A stretch of 39,245 nt of DNA. Source: 4572-123 sp002084545. Lineage in GTDB: Bacteria > Desulfobacterota > Desulfobacteria > Desulfobacterales > 4572-123. Position numbers and translations under genes: made by a program. The notes under the pieces were generated by a model. That model saw only the letters and a program-made list of their open reading frames with translations. It was not told the DNA's origin and made no database searches. The stretch lies in assembly GCA_029939715.1 (NCBI GenBank), contig JAOZSJ010000026.1, positions 1-39,245 on the forward strand. The letters run 5' to 3'. Positions 7,910 to 16,288 of this stretch are shown here, in pieces; the first letter of the stretch is position 1; every line of letters begins with the position of its first letter.

Positions 7910-9286
7910 ATGGCAATCAAAAATGTAATTCTACCCCCTAATGAAATCCCAAAACAATGGTACAATATCCTGGCGGACATCAAGATGAATCCGCCATTAG
8001 GACCCGACGGAAAGCCGATCTCTCCCGATGCCCTGGCACCTGTTTTTCCCATGAACCTCATCGAACAGGAAGTCAGCAGTGAAAGATGGATCGATATTCC
8101 CGAACCGGTTCTGGATGTTTTGCGTATCTGGCGGCCGGCCCCTTTGACACGGGCCCTCAACTTCGAAAAAGCACTGGGTACACCAGCCAAAATTTATATC
8201 AAAAATGAAGGGATGAGCCCTCCCGGAAGCCACAAGCCCAATACTGCCGTTCCCCAGGCATATTACAATAAAATTTTCGGTATCGAGAACATGACCACCG
8301 AAACCGGGGCAGGCCAGTGGGGCAGCGCCCTGTCATTTGCCTGCGCCCAGTTCGGGTTGACATGCAAGGTCTTTATGGTCAGAATCAGCTTTGACCAGAA
8401 ACCCTACAGGAAGGCCATGATGGAAACCTGGGGCGGCGAGTGCATTGCCAGTCCCGGCCCGACCACCAATGCCGGCCGGGAAGCTCTTGCCAAAAACCCG
8501 GACACCCCGGGCAGCCTGGGCATTGCCATCAGCGAGGCCATCGAGGCCGCAGTCGCCGATACCAGCGGAAAGACACGATATTCCCTGGGCAGCGTGCTCA
8601 ACCACGTGATGCTGCACCAGACGATAATCGGCCTTGAAGCTAAAAAACAGTTTGAAATGATCGACGAATATCCGGACATTATCATTGGATGCGCCGGCGG
8701 CGGCAGCAATTTCGCCGGCCTGGCCTTTCCTTTTGTCTACGACAAGATAAATGGCCGTGACGTGACGATTTATCCGGTGGAACCAAGAGCCTGTCCCACC
8801 CTGACCCGGGCGCCCTTTGTCTACGATCATGGGGACACGGCCAAATATACTCCCCTTTTGCCCATGTACAGCCTGGGTCACAATTTTGTTCCTCCGCCGA
8901 TCCATGCCGGGGGCCTGCGCTATCACGGAATGGCTCCGACCGTCAGCCAGCTTGCGAAGGAAGGCCTGATCGAACCCCGCTCGGTAACACAGATGGATTC
9001 TTATGCCGCCGGTCTTTTATGGGCCAGGACCGAAGGCTATATTCCGGCTCCTGAAACCACCAATGCCCTGGCTCTTGTCGTGGAAGAAGCGAATAAAGCC
9101 AAGGCCGAAGGCAAGGAAAAGGTGATTGTCGCCAACTTCAGCGGACACGGCCTGCTAGACCTTGCGGCCTATGAAAAATATCTGTCCGGACAGATGACGG
9201 ATGTGATTCTGCCCGAGGAAGATATGAAAAAATCCATGGAAATATTCAAGGATTATCCACTCCCGGAAGCTTTGAAAAGTACCTGA
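7910..9286 (+). CDS. trpB: TrpB2-type tryptophan synthase beta chain
   Basis: This is a 458-residue pyridoxal-phosphate enzyme of the TrpB2 (TrpB-like) subfamily, expected to join indole and serine to give tryptophan. The PLP lysine lies in GSHKPNTA. It is followed by ETGAGQWGSALSFACAQFGL, the glycine-rich phosphate loop GCAGGGSNFAG, and late motifs HAGGLRYHGMAPTVSQL and ANFSGHGLLDL. The long N-terminal part (LPPNEIPKQWYNILADI, then RPAPLTRALNFEKALG) and total length distinguish TrpB2 from the shorter TrpB1. The ATG at 7910 follows AAAGGAGAAAG; an in-frame ATG at 7853 lacks such a site. No trpA is in the window, as is common for TrpB2, which does not need the alpha subunit interface of TrpB1. 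The upstream Trp leader and terminator imply control by tRNA-Trp charging. Confidence 0.92.
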   Translation: MAIKNVILPPNEIPKQWYNILADIKMNPPLGPDGKPISPDALAPVFPMNLIEQEVSSERWIDIPEPVLDVLRIWRPAPLTRALNFEKALGTPAKIYIKNEGMSPPGSHKPNTAVPQAYYNKIFGIENMTTETGAGQWGSALSFACAQFGLTCKVFMVRISFDQKPYRKAMMETWGGECIASPGPTTNAGREALAKNPDTPGSLGIAISEAIEAAVADTSGKTRYSLGSVLNHVMLHQTIIGLEAKKQFEMIDEYPDIIIGCAGGGSNFAGLAFPFVYDKINGRDVTIYPVEPRACPTLTRAPFVYDHGDTAKYTPLLPMYSLGHNFVPPPIHAGGLRYHGMAPTVSQLAKEGLIEPRSVTQMDSYAAGLLWARTEGYIPAPETTNALALVVEEANKAKAEGKEKVIVANFSGHGLLDLAAYEKYLSGQMTDVILPEEDMKKSMEIFKDYPLPEALKST

Positions 9287-9298
9287 CCCGGATAAAAC

Positions 9299-9346
9299 CG
9301 CCAAAGGTTTATCCGCCGCCTGGGGCGTTCGGATAAACCTTTGGCG
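9299..9346. terminator. Perfect 17-bp inverted repeat downstream of trpB2
   Basis: CGCCAAAGGTTTATCCG (9299-9315) and its exact reverse complement (9330-9346) flank a 14-base loop, 12 bases after the trpB2 stop. The stem is very stable, but no T-run follows on either strand. It probably ends or stabilises the trpB2 transcript; a factor-dependent terminator or 3'-end processing structure is possible. Confidence 0.6.
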
Positions 9347-9422
9347 CTCTTGAAAAGACGTACGCCGCTGATAAAATGGCGGAGTAAAACGATACTATAA
9401 ATTTTCACTTTTCGATATTTAT

Positions 9423-9695
9423 ATGGATTCAACAATCAAAGCATTGGAACGTAGGTGCCCGCGACTGGGCGGCCCGGTCGGATTCGACTATTGTCTGACA
9501 GCGGAAAACGATCAGCATCCATGTTTCAAAATAATTGACTGCTGGTGGGAACAATTTGATGTTTACCATTATCTTGAAGCGTCCCTTCCTGTAAAACAAT
9601 TTCACGCCCTTTTACAGGCAGGGCCGCCCAAACCCAAAGCTTCCAGCCTAGTCGAATTAATTGAAGCCGCCAGGCAGCGAACCAGGACTGAATAG
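9423..9695 (+). CDS. Small cysteine-containing hypothetical protein
   Basis: This is a 90-residue protein I cannot assign. It has four cysteines (residues 12, 24, 34 and 40) in RCPRLGG, FDYCLTAE, HPCFKI and DCWWEQFDVYHYLEA, a spacing compatible with binding a metal or an Fe-S cluster. A proline- and alanine-rich C-terminal half (QAGPPKPKASSLVELIEAARQR) could form one helix. There is no signal peptide or membrane segment, so it should be cytoplasmic. The ATG at 9423 has no clear Shine-Dalgarno, but the codon use resembles its neighbours and no other frame is credible here. It lies between trpB2 and the oxidoreductase/Hdr cluster on the same strand, and may belong to either or neither. Confidence 0.6.
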   Translation: MDSTIKALERRCPRLGGPVGFDYCLTAENDQHPCFKIIDCWWEQFDVYHYLEASLPVKQFHALLQAGPPKPKASSLVELIEAARQRTRTE

Positions 9696-9758
9696 CACAT
9701 CAGACAGACCGGCATGTGCATTCAGACCCTGTCGCACACCTCCATATTTGTTTAAAAG

Positions 9759-9796
9759 GCCGGAAGTGATATCATCAACCCCTGAATCATTCCGGC
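9759..9796 (+). promoter_or_regulatory. Imperfect hairpin upstream of the 2-oxoacid oxidoreductase operon
   Basis: GCCGGAA-G-TGAT (9759-9770) can pair with ATCATTCCGGC (9786-9796) with one bulged G. It lies about 70 bases upstream of the first ferredoxin-subunit gene and about 60 bases after the 90-residue protein. No T-run follows. It could end the preceding transcript or be a site in the 5' region of the operon. Confidence 0.35.
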
Positions 9797-9866
9797 TGAA
9801 AATATAATTCCTGAAAATCGATTATATCAAACTGGGCATTTCCAATAGAATAATAGGAGAGCTATT

Positions 9867-10181
9867 ATGTACTGGAGAAAACCACTGGATCAGGACCGCA
9901 TCAAAGTGCCCCGTGGTGTCATCCATATTATCGAGGAGCGATGCAAAGGGTGCGGGTTTTGTGTAGAATTCTGCCCCCAGAAAGTTTTGATCATGTCGGA
10001 TCATACCAATGCCAAAGGATACCATCCCCCTGAAATAAAAGACGGCTCACATTGCGTCAACTGCGGGCTCTGCTCGCTGCTCTGCCCTGATTTTGCCATT
10101 TTTGTTGAAGATAAAGTCAGCCGGACACCTGAAAAGATAGAACCCAAAAGAAAAACAGAGGCTAAAAATGACGAAACCTAA
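9867..10181 (+). CDS. korD: 2-oxoacid:ferredoxin oxidoreductase, delta (ferredoxin) subunit
   Basis: This is a 104-residue protein with two [4Fe-4S] binding motifs, CKGCGFCVEFCP (about residues 26-37) and CVNCGLCSLLCP (about 62-73), plus a charged C-terminal tail. It passes electrons from the thiamine-dependent catalytic subunits to an external acceptor. The motif ERCKGCGFCVEFCPQKVL is the usual form in KorD/VorD subunits. Good translation signals precede it (ATAGGAGAGCTATT before ATG). Its last 14 bases overlap the start of the alpha-subunit gene, so the two are co-translated. It is the first gene of the long redox cluster. Confidence 0.85.
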   Translation: MYWRKPLDQDRIKVPRGVIHIIEERCKGCGFCVEFCPQKVLIMSDHTNAKGYHPPEIKDGSHCVNCGLCSLLCPDFAIFVEDKVSRTPEKIEPKRKTEAKNDET

Positions 10182-11361
10182 AGGTCTGCTCCAGGGGGAT
10201 CATTTCCTCCTGGGAGATTATGCCGCGGCGGAAGGTGCAATCCTTGCAGGATGCCGGTTTTTTGCAGGATATCCGATCACTCCGGCAACGGAAATTGCCG
10301 AGCGCATGTCCACCCGAATGCCCCAGGTTGACGGCACATATATACAAATGGAAGATGAAATTGCGTCCATGAACGCAATCCTGGGAGCTTCATGGTCGGG
10401 GGCTAAGTCCATGACGGCCACCAGCGGCCCCGGCTTTTCACTCATGATGGAAAACCTTGGATTGGGCATCATGCTGGAGACACCTTGTGTCCTTGTCAAT
10501 GTGCAGAGAGGCGGCCCTTCCACAGGTCTGCCGACCCTGGTGGCACAGCAGGATATGATGCAGGCGAGATGGGGGTCTCATGGAGATTATGAAATTATTG
10601 CCCTGTCTCCCGGCTCTCCCCAGGAGTTCTTTGATCTGACAATTCGTGCCTTCAACCTGGCTGAGAAATATCGCACACCGGTACTGATCATGGCTGATGC
10701 CGAAGTAGGACATATGACTGAAAAGGTGGTCATTCCGGATCCCGATGAAATTGAAATCATCAACCGCCCCCTTGTTCACAAAGGCGACATTGAACCGGGC
10801 CTTTTCAGAATCTACAGGGACATGAACCAGTGCAGGGGAGATGCCCGTGTATCCCCCATGGCCCTGGCCGGAGAAGGTTTTCGATTTCATGTGACCGGCC
10901 TGACCCATGATGAACGCGGGTATCCGGATATGAGTGCAAAAGGAAATAAGTGGAATGTGGAAAGGATAATAAACAAGATCCGCGACAACCTGGATGATAT
11001 CATTATGCTTGAAGAGGAAAACCTTGATAACGCGGAAGTAGTGGTGGTTTCATACGGCATTTCCGCAAGGACCTCTTTATGGCCGATTGAACTGGCAAGA
11101 AAAGAAGGAATACGGGTTGGATTATTAAAACTGATTACGGTGTGGCCATTTCCGGAAGAAAAAATTAAAAGGCTGGCCGGTTCCATACAGGCGTTCGTGG
11201 TGCCTGAAATCAACATGGGGCAGGTGGTCAGGGAAGTGGAGCGATGCGCGGCGGGAACGGCCCGGGTTTTCGGTGTCCATCGCCCGGGGGGTGAAGTTCT
11301 GGAGCCGGTTGCCGTGCTGGATACTATACGGCGTGCCGCGGGCAGGCCGACTGAAAAGTAG
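10168..11361 (+). CDS. korA: 2-oxoacid:ferredoxin oxidoreductase, alpha subunit
   Basis: This 397-residue protein is the pyrimidine-binding (alpha) subunit of a 2-oxoacid:ferredoxin oxidoreductase, the enzyme that oxidatively decarboxylates a 2-oxoacid to its acyl-CoA using thiamine diphosphate. Recognisable segments are GDYAAAEGAILAGCRFFAGYPITPATEIAE, the catalytic Glu region QMEDEIASMNAILGASWSGAKSM, TSGPGFSLMMENLGLG, and QRGGPSTGLPT. A C-terminal domain II follows, containing VVVSYGISARTS. Length and motifs suit the KorA/VorB group. The sequence alone does not settle whether the substrate is 2-oxoglutarate, a branched-chain or an aryl 2-oxoacid. It overlaps korD and is followed by the beta-gamma fusion after 23 bases. 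Confidence 0.85.
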   Translation: MTKPKGLLQGDHFLLGDYAAAEGAILAGCRFFAGYPITPATEIAERMSTRMPQVDGTYIQMEDEIASMNAILGASWSGAKSMTATSGPGFSLMMENLGLGIMLETPCVLVNVQRGGPSTGLPTLVAQQDMMQARWGSHGDYEIIALSPGSPQEFFDLTIRAFNLAEKYRTPVLIMADAEVGHMTEKVVIPDPDEIEIINRPLVHKGDIEPGLFRIYRDMNQCRGDARVSPMALAGEGFRFHVTGLTHDERGYPDMSAKGNKWNVERIINKIRDNLDDIIMLEEENLDNAEVVVVSYGISARTSLWPIELARKEGIRVGLLKLITVWPFPEEKIKRLAGSIQAFVVPEINMGQVVREVERCAAGTARVFGVHRPGGEVLEPVAVLDTIRRAAGRPTEK

Positions 11362-11384
11362 TTTTAAAAGAAAGGCAAACACAA

Positions 11385-12944
11385 ATGACTGCAAATAAGG
11401 CACCCATCGGTGGATCCGCCCATCTGTCAGGATACGAGCCGCCCGACCGGAGCGACTGGGAAACCGGGCTTCACCCCATGGATAATCTGTTACGAGGGGA
11501 ACGGCTGCCTCACATCTGGTGCCAGGGATGCGGCCTGGGAACGGCCCTGACCACTTTTATCAGTTCACTTCAATGGCTGGTGAAAAATAAGAACTGGGAC
11601 CTGGATAAAGTGGCCGTTGTTTCCGGTATCGGCTGTTCAGGACGTGTAGCGGGTTACATGCGGCTTGATTCATTCCATACCACCCATGGCAGGGCCATAC
11701 CCTTTGCCACGGGTTTAAAACTTGCGAATCCCGGGCTGAAAGTTGTTGTTTTTTCAGGTGATGGAGACATTGCCGGAATCGGGGGGAATCATTTTATCCA
11801 TGCTGCCCGGCGAAACCTGGATATCACGGTAATATGCGTTAATAATTTCAATTACGGAATGACCGGGGGACAGGTGGGATCCACCACCCCCCATGCTGCC
11901 CGGGCAGTGACGACACAGTATGGCAATTTTGAATACCCGTTTAACCTGCCGTATCTGGCCGCCGCGGGGGGTGCCTCCTTTATGGCCCGCTGGACCGTTC
12001 TCCATGCCCGGAGGCTGGAATGGACCCTTAGAGAAGCCCTGGAGCACCGGGGATTCAGTTTTGTAGAGATCATTGCGCCCTGTTCCACGGCCTATGCCCG
12101 CTGGAACCCTGAAGGCAAAGGGCTGGATCCGCAAAATTTGAAACGACGGGGCCTGGAAGTGATGAAACATTACCAGAAAGTGGGGAAAATCTCCCCGGAG
12201 ACACATCCCAAAGATGCCGATATAAAGGTGGATGAAAACGGGGTGATCACGGAAATCGTTGAAGGCAAATTCATCGATGATCCCAAACCTGATCTTCAAA
12301 AATCCATCGACCAGATGGCAAAAGCCGCTGAAAAGAAATGGAAGACGGTAAAACAGGGCATAAAAAACAGGCCCAGGCTTAAGGCCCGGAAAGGCCATGT
12401 CCCGCGCACCGAGCTGCAACTGGGTGGTTTTGGTGGCCAGGGAATTATCAGTGCCGGTAAAATCATCGGTCAGGCCGCAGCCATATATGACAAACTGGAA
12501 GCTTGTTTTACACAGAGTTACGGCCCGGAAGCCCGTGGCGGTGCAGCGGGATCACAGGTGGTGATATCGAGTGATCCCATCCATTATCCCAATATTACAG
12601 AGCCCGGGAGTGCTGTGATCATGTCCCAGGGGGCATATGAAAAATATGTACCCCTTTTGACTTCAGGGGCAATGTTACTGATCGACGACGGGCTGGTAAA
12701 ACCGCCGGACAATCACCGGGATGACATCATTACCCATGGCATTCCGGCCACAAAAACAGCAGAGGATCTGGGTAATGTCAGGGCTGCCAACACGGTGATG
12801 CTCGGCTTCTGGACGGCCGTAGTGGGGGCGGTAACCCGGGAAGCCATGCAGTATTCATTATCGGAATCCGTGCCGGGAAAAACGGTGGAAGTCAACCTGA
12901 AAGCATTTGAACATGGTTATCAGGCAGGTATGAAATTGAAATAA
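11385..12944 (+). CDS. korB: 2-oxoacid:ferredoxin oxidoreductase, fused beta-gamma subunit
   Basis: This 519-residue protein joins two subunits that are normally separate. Residues 1-330 are the thiamine-diphosphate-binding beta subunit: LPHIWCQGCGLGTALTTF, VSGIGCSGRVAGYM, the GDGD Mg/ThDP motif (about 124), and NNFNYGMTGGQVGSTTP. Residues 344-519 are the gamma subunit, beginning TELQLGGFGGQGIISAGKII, with QSYGPEARGGAAGSQVVIS and a C-terminal GKTVEVNLKAFEHGY. The linker (about 300-340) is basic and alanine-rich. The reading frame is intact, so the fusion is genuine and not a sequencing artefact. The ATG follows AAAGG. Together with korD and korA this gives a complete oxidoreductase. Confidence 0.87.
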   Translation: MTANKAPIGGSAHLSGYEPPDRSDWETGLHPMDNLLRGERLPHIWCQGCGLGTALTTFISSLQWLVKNKNWDLDKVAVVSGIGCSGRVAGYMRLDSFHTTHGRAIPFATGLKLANPGLKVVVFSGDGDIAGIGGNHFIHAARRNLDITVICVNNFNYGMTGGQVGSTTPHAARAVTTQYGNFEYPFNLPYLAAAGGASFMARWTVLHARRLEWTLREALEHRGFSFVEIIAPCSTAYARWNPEGKGLDPQNLKRRGLEVMKHYQKVGKISPETHPKDADIKVDENGVITEIVEGKFIDDPKPDLQKSIDQMAKAAEKKWKTVKQGIKNRPRLKARKGHVPRTELQLGGFGGQGIISAGKIIGQAAAIYDKLEACFTQSYGPEARGGAAGSQVVISSDPIHYPNITEPGSAVIMSQGAYEKYVPLLTSGAMLLIDDGLVKPPDNHRDDIITHGIPATKTAEDLGNVRAANTVMLGFWTAVVGAVTREAMQYSLSESVPGKTVEVNLKAFEHGYQAGMKLK

Positions 12945-12970
12945 AAAATGACAAGCAGGAGGAACGGTCG

Positions 12971-15900
12971 GTGAATCAGGGTGTTTTAATTATTGGCGGG
13001 AGTGAGGCCGGAATTCAATCGGCCCTGGATCTTGCCGATGCAGGTGTGAATGTTCACATGATTGAGTCATCGCCGTTTCTGGGTAAAAAACACCATTCCA
13101 GATTACCATCCCACCTGTATCATACACGTATGCTGGAGGCAGCCAGGCACCCCGGCATTACTCTGTGGACCAATACCGATCTGGATAAAATTGATGGCAT
13201 GGCCGGAAATTATCAGGTCAGACTTCGCAAAAATCCCAGGTACGTTGACCTGAACAAATGCACGGCCTGTGGCGACTGCATCGAGGTCTGCCCTGTGACT
13301 GTTCCTTTGCAAGGCCGTAAAGCGATTTATATCAAAGATAATAACGAGCCGGGTTGCGCCGCAATCGACAAGTTCGGTAAAGCGCCATGTACGGATGCCT
13401 GCCCGGGAGGAATTCATGTTCAGGGTTATGTGGCCCTGGTTGCGGCAGGACGATTTCAGGAAGCCATCGATCTGATTAAAGAAGCGATCCCGTTTCCCGG
13501 GATATGCGGGAGAATATGCACCCATCCCTGTGAAATCGCATGCCGCAGGAATGAGGTGGATTCACCTGTTTCCATACGTCTGCTCAAACGGTTTGTATCC
13601 GACTGGGAACGCCGGCAATCGAAAAAACCACCCGAGCCCGCTTTGAAAAAATCTAAAAATAAAAAAAGTGCGAAAAAGGTTGCCGTGATCGGTGCCGGCC
13701 CTGCCGGCATGACAGCGGCCGGTTTTCTGGCAGGCAAAGGATACCCGGTGACTGTATATGACAAATTGCCGGTCATAGGCGGCATGCTTGCTGTCGGCAT
13801 ACCAGCCTATCGGCTGCCCAGGGATGTGATCGCACGGGAATATGAAACCATCCGAAAGCAGGGTGTGGATATCCGGCTCAATACCAGCATCGGTACTCAG
13901 GGCGATTATTCCATGGAGGATCTTTTATCAAAAAAATATGAAGCGGTTTGTCTCACGGTCGGCGCACACAAAAGCCTGTCTCTTGGTATCCCCGGCGAAA
14001 AGTTGAAAGGAGTGGTTCAGGGGATAGATCTGCTGAAAACGGTCAGTCTTTCGCAACAGACAAATGATCCGGCCTGGCAAAAATCACTGGAAACCTTGCT
14101 GCCCCGTGGCCCAAAGACCCGGGCCGCGGTATTGGGAGGCGGTAATACGGCCATGGATGTTTCCCGGACATTGAGGAGACTGGGCCTGTCGGAAGTGAAA
14201 ATACTGTACCGGCGTACACGCGATGAAATGCCTGCTCTTGCGGAAGAGATTAAAGATACTGAAAATGAAGGGGTGCAAATTCAACTGCTGACCGCACCGA
14301 AATCTATCACGGGAAATAAAAAGAGCTGTGTGTCCGGACTTGAATGCCTCCGCATGAAGCTGGGAGCCCCGGATCGAAGCGGCCGCCGCAGACCCATACC
14401 TGTTCAAGGGAGCGAATATCATATAGACCTGGACCTGCTTGTTATAGCCATCGGGCAGGAACCGGACTTTGGTTTCATGAGCAATGATACGGGTATTGTT
14501 ATCGGTAAAGATCGGCGTATCCAGGTGAACGCTGAAAGCTTTATGACAAGTTGCAGCGGAATATTTGCCGCGGGTGACGTGGTGACCCGCGATGGGATGT
14601 CGGCTATTGAGGCCATTGGCATGGGGAAAAAAATGGCGCGGGAGGTCGATCTCTTTTTAAAAGGAGAAAAAAACAGGAACACACCGGAAAAACTATTTCG
14701 ACCGCCCGTGTCCGACCGGGAAATGACCCCGGAGGAACTGACCCCCATACCGAAAATTCAAGTCCCTGTCCTCCCCCTTGAAAAACGCATGCAGGGATTT
14801 GATGAGGTGGAGACGGGGTATTCCAGGGACGAGGCCGTCAAGGAAGCCGAGCGCTGCCTCGAATGCGGTCCATGCAGTGAATGCATGGCCTGTGTCCGTG
14901 TTTGTAAAGCAGACGCACTGAACCATAACCAGACTGTAAGGATAGTAAACCTGAATGTGGCTACGGTGATTTGTGCGGACGATCCTGAAATTGCCTTTCA
15001 ATATTTATCCAAAGCACCGGGGGATATCATCAGTATCCCTCCTGATGACCCTGTCATGGGCTCTGCCGCAGCTTCCCGGGTCAGGACAAACCTGGCATTT
15101 AAAACGGTTATGCAACACCCGCGGAACCTGTTTGCCGAATCGATATCGGATTTAAGAATCGGAGTTTATATCTGCCGGTGCGGGGATGACATGGGCGGCG
15201 TAATCCGGACGGAAACACTCCAAAGCAGAGTCCTGGGGCATCCGGATGTGGTCCATGGCGATATTTTACCTTACGCCTGCCGGATGGATGCCGCAACAAA
15301 GATTAAACAGGATATATCCGATCATCGACTGAACAGGGTAGTCCTGGCGGCATGTTCATGCTGTTCTTCAGGCCAGGTCTGTTTCAGCTGCACCTTTCAG
15401 AGGGTTCGCTGTAAGGAAAATCTGGGGATGTATCAACCTGTGCAGGGAACCGGCGGCAACCCGAACCACGGCCTTTCGCTTCCCGTGAATTTTGAATTTG
15501 TCAATATCAGGGAACAATGCGCCCTGGTGCATAAAGACAACCCCGGCCTGGCCACGGAAAAGGCTGATATCCTGATCAATGGAGCTATTTCCCAAATAAG
15601 GCAATCTACCATTGAACCTTCGGAACCATTAATCAGGGAAAGATCCGTAATGATACTGGGAAAAGGCCGTGCTTCAAAAATATGCCTTGAAGCGTTGAAT
15701 GATTCAGGTATAAATACGGCCCGCCTGTTGGACATCTCATCTTCAATAGACCATTCAAATGGTTATTATACCATGAACCGAAACGGTCACACTGTAAAAT
15801 CCCTTTCAATCATCGTGACGCCCAGGGATGAACCGGAAGCTGATCAAATCATGGCCCGATTAAATTCAGGTAATTCAGGACATGATGTCGTGTATCAAAC

Positions 15901-16288
15901 CGGTCAAATGGAAACCACACGGCCCGGTATATTTTTCTGTGACCCCGGTCTTGAACCGGATTTGACAGGCCGGGCAGTAGCGGCACGCTGCCGCGCATGG
16001 ATGGGCCGGATTCAGAGCTACCCGAAAAAGGTTTCCGGGAGGGTAGACCCCAGGCGGTGCAGGATGTGTTACACCTGCTTGGGCATATGCAAAACAGGAG
16101 CTCCGCGGGTCATGGGCAGGGGCTTTGACCGGTATATGTGGATTGACCCGGCCATCTGTACCGGGTGCGGGGCCTGCGCTGCAAACTGTCCGTCCAATGC
16201 TATTTGCGCAGGGGGTTCAACTGATATGCAACTGGAGAACATGATACAGGATATGTTGTCCCCGGGGAGGGCCGGTCGTGGAGAATAA
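12971..16288 (+). CDS. HdrA-like / GltD-like multidomain iron-sulfur flavoprotein fusion
   Basis: This is a 1105-residue cytoplasmic flavoprotein (GTG start after AGGAGG). Residues 1-90 resemble the FAD domain of HdrA (LIIGGSEAGIQSALDLADAG), but the cysteine-containing segment after the first strand is replaced by a shorter cysteine-free stretch. A [4Fe-4S] motif CTACGDCIEVCP (97-108) follows. Residues about 125-590 are a GltD/NfnB-like module: Fe-S ligands CTDACPGGIHVQGYV and CGRICTHPCEIACRR, FAD-binding GAGPAGM (241-247), NAD(P)H-binding LGGGNTAMDVSRTLRRLG (about 384), and closing GIFAAGDVVTRDG. Then come CLECGPCSECMACVRVC (about 629-645) and a domain from about 726 (DLRIGVYICRCG) like the N-terminal domain of HdrA. 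Two C-terminal clusters sit at about 1025-1080. Likely role: electron exchange between NAD(P)H, ferredoxin and the Hdr subunits. Confidence 0.8.
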   Translation: MNQGVLIIGGSEAGIQSALDLADAGVNVHMIESSPFLGKKHHSRLPSHLYHTRMLEAARHPGITLWTNTDLDKIDGMAGNYQVRLRKNPRYVDLNKCTACGDCIEVCPVTVPLQGRKAIYIKDNNEPGCAAIDKFGKAPCTDACPGGIHVQGYVALVAAGRFQEAIDLIKEAIPFPGICGRICTHPCEIACRRNEVDSPVSIRLLKRFVSDWERRQSKKPPEPALKKSKNKKSAKKVAVIGAGPAGMTAAGFLAGKGYPVTVYDKLPVIGGMLAVGIPAYRLPRDVIAREYETIRKQGVDIRLNTSIGTQGDYSMEDLLSKKYEAVCLTVGAHKSLSLGIPGEKLKGVVQGIDLLKTVSLSQQTNDPAWQKSLETLLPRGPKTRAAVLGGGNTAMDVSRTLRRLGLSEVKILYRRTRDEMPALAEEIKDTENEGVQIQLLTAPKSITGNKKSCVSGLECLRMKLGAPDRSGRRRPIPVQGSEYHIDLDLLVIAIGQEPDFGFMSNDTGIVIGKDRRIQVNAESFMTSCSGIFAAGDVVTRDGMSAIEAIGMGKKMAREVDLFLKGEKNRNTPEKLFRPPVSDREMTPEELTPIPKIQVPVLPLEKRMQGFDEVETGYSRDEAVKEAERCLECGPCSECMACVRVCKADALNHNQTVRIVNLNVATVICADDPEIAFQYLSKAPGDIISIPPDDPVMGSAAASRVRTNLAFKTVMQHPRNLFAESISDLRIGVYICRCGDDMGGVIRTETLQSRVLGHPDVVHGDILPYACRMDAATKIKQDISDHRLNRVVLAACSCCSSGQVCFSCTFQRVRCKENLGMYQPVQGTGGNPNHGLSLPVNFEFVNIREQCALVHKDNPGLATEKADILINGAISQIRQSTIEPSEPLIRERSVMILGKGRASKICLEALNDSGINTARLLDISSSIDHSNGYYTMNRNGHTVKSLSIIVTPRDEPEADQIMARLNSGNSGHDVVYQTGQMETTRPGIFFCDPGLEPDLTGRAVAARCRAWMGRIQSYPKKVSGRVDPRRCRMCYTCLGICKTGAPRVMGRGFDRYMWIDPAICTGCGACAANCPSNAICAGGSTDMQLENMIQDMLSPGRAGRGE

